A stretch of 64,000 nucleotides of DNA from Diphasiastrum complanatum (taxonomy: Eukaryota > Streptophyta > Lycopodiopsida > Lycopodiales > Lycopodiaceae), in the NCBI GenBank assembly GCA_029204225.1, contig CM055095.1, positions 65,218,625-65,282,624 of the forward strand. Reading direction: 5' to 3'. The first letter of the stretch is position 1. The number at the start of each line of letters is the position of its first letter. Under the pieces are notes generated by a model. It was not told the DNA's origin and did not search any database. It saw only the letters and a program-made list of their open reading frames with translations. Below are positions 62,905-64,000 of this stretch, one piece after another. A program made the position numbers and the translations under genes.

Positions 62905-64000
62905 CTAACTTGGCAAATCTAGTGTACATCTATCTACAATTCCAAGAGCATATCTTAACTTAAAAAATGGATCTTTGGACAATGGTTTGGTTAAGATATC
63001 AGCTATGCATTCGGATGATGGTACATGATGTAGTTGCACTTCCTTGGATTGTACCTTCTCCCTCACAAAGTGGTGAGCTATCTCAATATGCTTTGTTCTA
63101 GCATGGAAGATAGGATTTGAAGCAATTTGTTGAGAAGCTTGATTGTCACAAAATATGTAAGGGATCTCCTCGGCCTCTAGCACATGTAGTTCCATCAAGA
63201 GTCTTCTTAGTCATAAGAGCTCTTTGGTTGTTGAAGTCAATGCCTTGTACTCGGCTTCACAAGAAGATAGTGAGATTGTATCTTGCTTTTTGGAAAGCCA
63301 AGATATCACTCCTCCACAAAGAAATGTTGCAAATGCACTAATGGACTTCCTATCCATCTTGTCACCTGCAAAATCTGAATCCGAGTAGGCTCTCAAGTGC
63401 AAGTTAGATCCTTCATAAAGTATACCAAAAAATCTAGTACTAGAAACATATCTAAGTACTCTCTTGGCACTTTTCCAATGATGAATTAAAGGAGCTTGCA
63501 TACTTTGACTCAACTTGCTTACACAAAAACTTAAGTCAGGTCTAGTGATGGTTAAATAGATTAGAGAGCCTATAAGCTTCCTAAAGAGAGTGATGTCCTC
63601 AAAGGATGCTTCATCACCTTCATTAGTTGCTTTCACAACATGCTCCATAGGGGTGTCAATCCCCTTACAATCTTTCATACCAAATCTTTCAAGAATGGAA
63701 GTAGCATACTTAGATTGACTTATGAAAGTACAATTGCTACTTCTAGACACTTCTATCCCAAGTATAAACTTTAGGAAGCCTAGATCTACCATCTTGAACT
63801 CACTAGATAAGTCAACTTTTACTTTGCCTATGCCATCATCATCATTTCCTGTCATAATGATGTCATCAACATAAAGAACCAAAATGATGATCTTTCCTTC
63901 ATTACATTTGAAATATAAAGAAGGTTCATAAGCACTTAGTACAAAGCCAAGGGAATAGAGAAAATCATGCAACCTAGAGTACCAAGTTCTAGGTGCTTGC
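62905..64000 (-). pseudogene. pol: Element Q reverse transcriptase and RNase H (runs off the window)
   Basis: Minus strand, entering at 64000 with APRTWYSRLHDFLYSLGF. VLYVDDIIMTGNDDDGIGKV (YVDD), MVDLGFLKFILGIEVSRSS, GIDTPMEHVV, TITRPDLSFCVSKLSQSM, KRVLRYVSSTRFFGILY, YSDSDFAGDKMDRKSIS and SWLSKKQDTISLSSCEAEY run without damage. A TGA (plus-strand TCA at 63211-63213) then stands where the conserved Trp of KE-x-x-W-x-RRLL is expected. The frame continues with LRRLLMELHVL, IFCDNQASQQIASNPIFHA, EIAHHFVREKV and IADILTKPLSK to a stop at 62905. One nonsense codon is the only lesion seen. Confidence 0.93.

Overview
The window is nuclear DNA of a land plant, made almost entirely of degraded and nested LTR retrotransposons. 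It is A+T-rich, with polymerase II type TATA boxes inside LTRs. At least ten primer-binding sites resemble the initiator-tRNA-Met complement TGGTATCAGAGCC and two resemble the Ty3-type TGGCGCC. The proteins are plant Ty1/copia polyproteins (gag CCHC knuckle, DSGA protease, GAG-pre-integrase, DDE integrase, YVDD reverse transcriptase, ADI/ENV-RNase H) with fewer Ty3/gypsy pieces. I see no complete host gene, rRNA, tRNA, CRISPR or bacterial feature, and I cannot name a species.

Layout. 0.4-2.03 kb: copia relic A (+). 2.03-7.32 kb: copia B (+), with a 5' LTR truncated near the predicted RNA start, a 650-bp 3' LTR, and its reverse transcriptase replaced by about 660 bp of unrelated DNA. 7.3-8.26 kb: unidentified split coding region. 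8.28-10.42 kb: Ty3/gypsy gag-protease-RT relic (-) carrying a patch of copia gag. 11.3-13.8 kb: gutted copia M (-). 14.1-14.8 kb: LTR R (-). 14.8-18.05 kb: unidentified degraded coding blocks. 18.3-23.3 kb: a Ty3-like LTR, PBS and T-rich leader, with a diverged second LTR. 24.1-25.1 kb: gypsy gag. 25.05-26.0 kb: LTR X, same family as R. 26.0-30.4 kb: copia G, whose body is inverted between two co-oriented LTRs. 30.4-36.4 kb: mostly featureless, with hairpins, tandem duplications and an integrase fossil. 36.5-37.7 kb: gypsy integrase end plus LTR Y. 38.35-41.06 kb: copia C.

41.06-56.11 kb: copia D, a close relative of B, is split twice. Copia N (41.89-45.72 kb, target duplication ACACA) interrupts its protease. 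A young complex (46.27-54.94 kb, flanked by AGCT) interrupts its integrase. That complex holds copia E, the most complete element here, plus an inverted third LTR and a 1.86-kb GC-richer block. 56.1-60.06 kb: a G-family LTR fragment, a large hairpin and two unidentified adjacent reading frames. 60.06-64 kb: copia P (-), interrupted by copia Q (-), which runs off the window.

No operon-like cooperation exists. The functional unit is the retrotransposon life cycle (LTR promoter, PBS, gag-pol, PPT), and every copy here is disabled by stops, frameshifts, deletions or rearrangement. E has the fewest lesions, two frameshifts, and by-eye LTR identity near 99%. An ACACGTGT palindrome recurs in the LTRs of otherwise different copia families and is the most intriguing shared signal.
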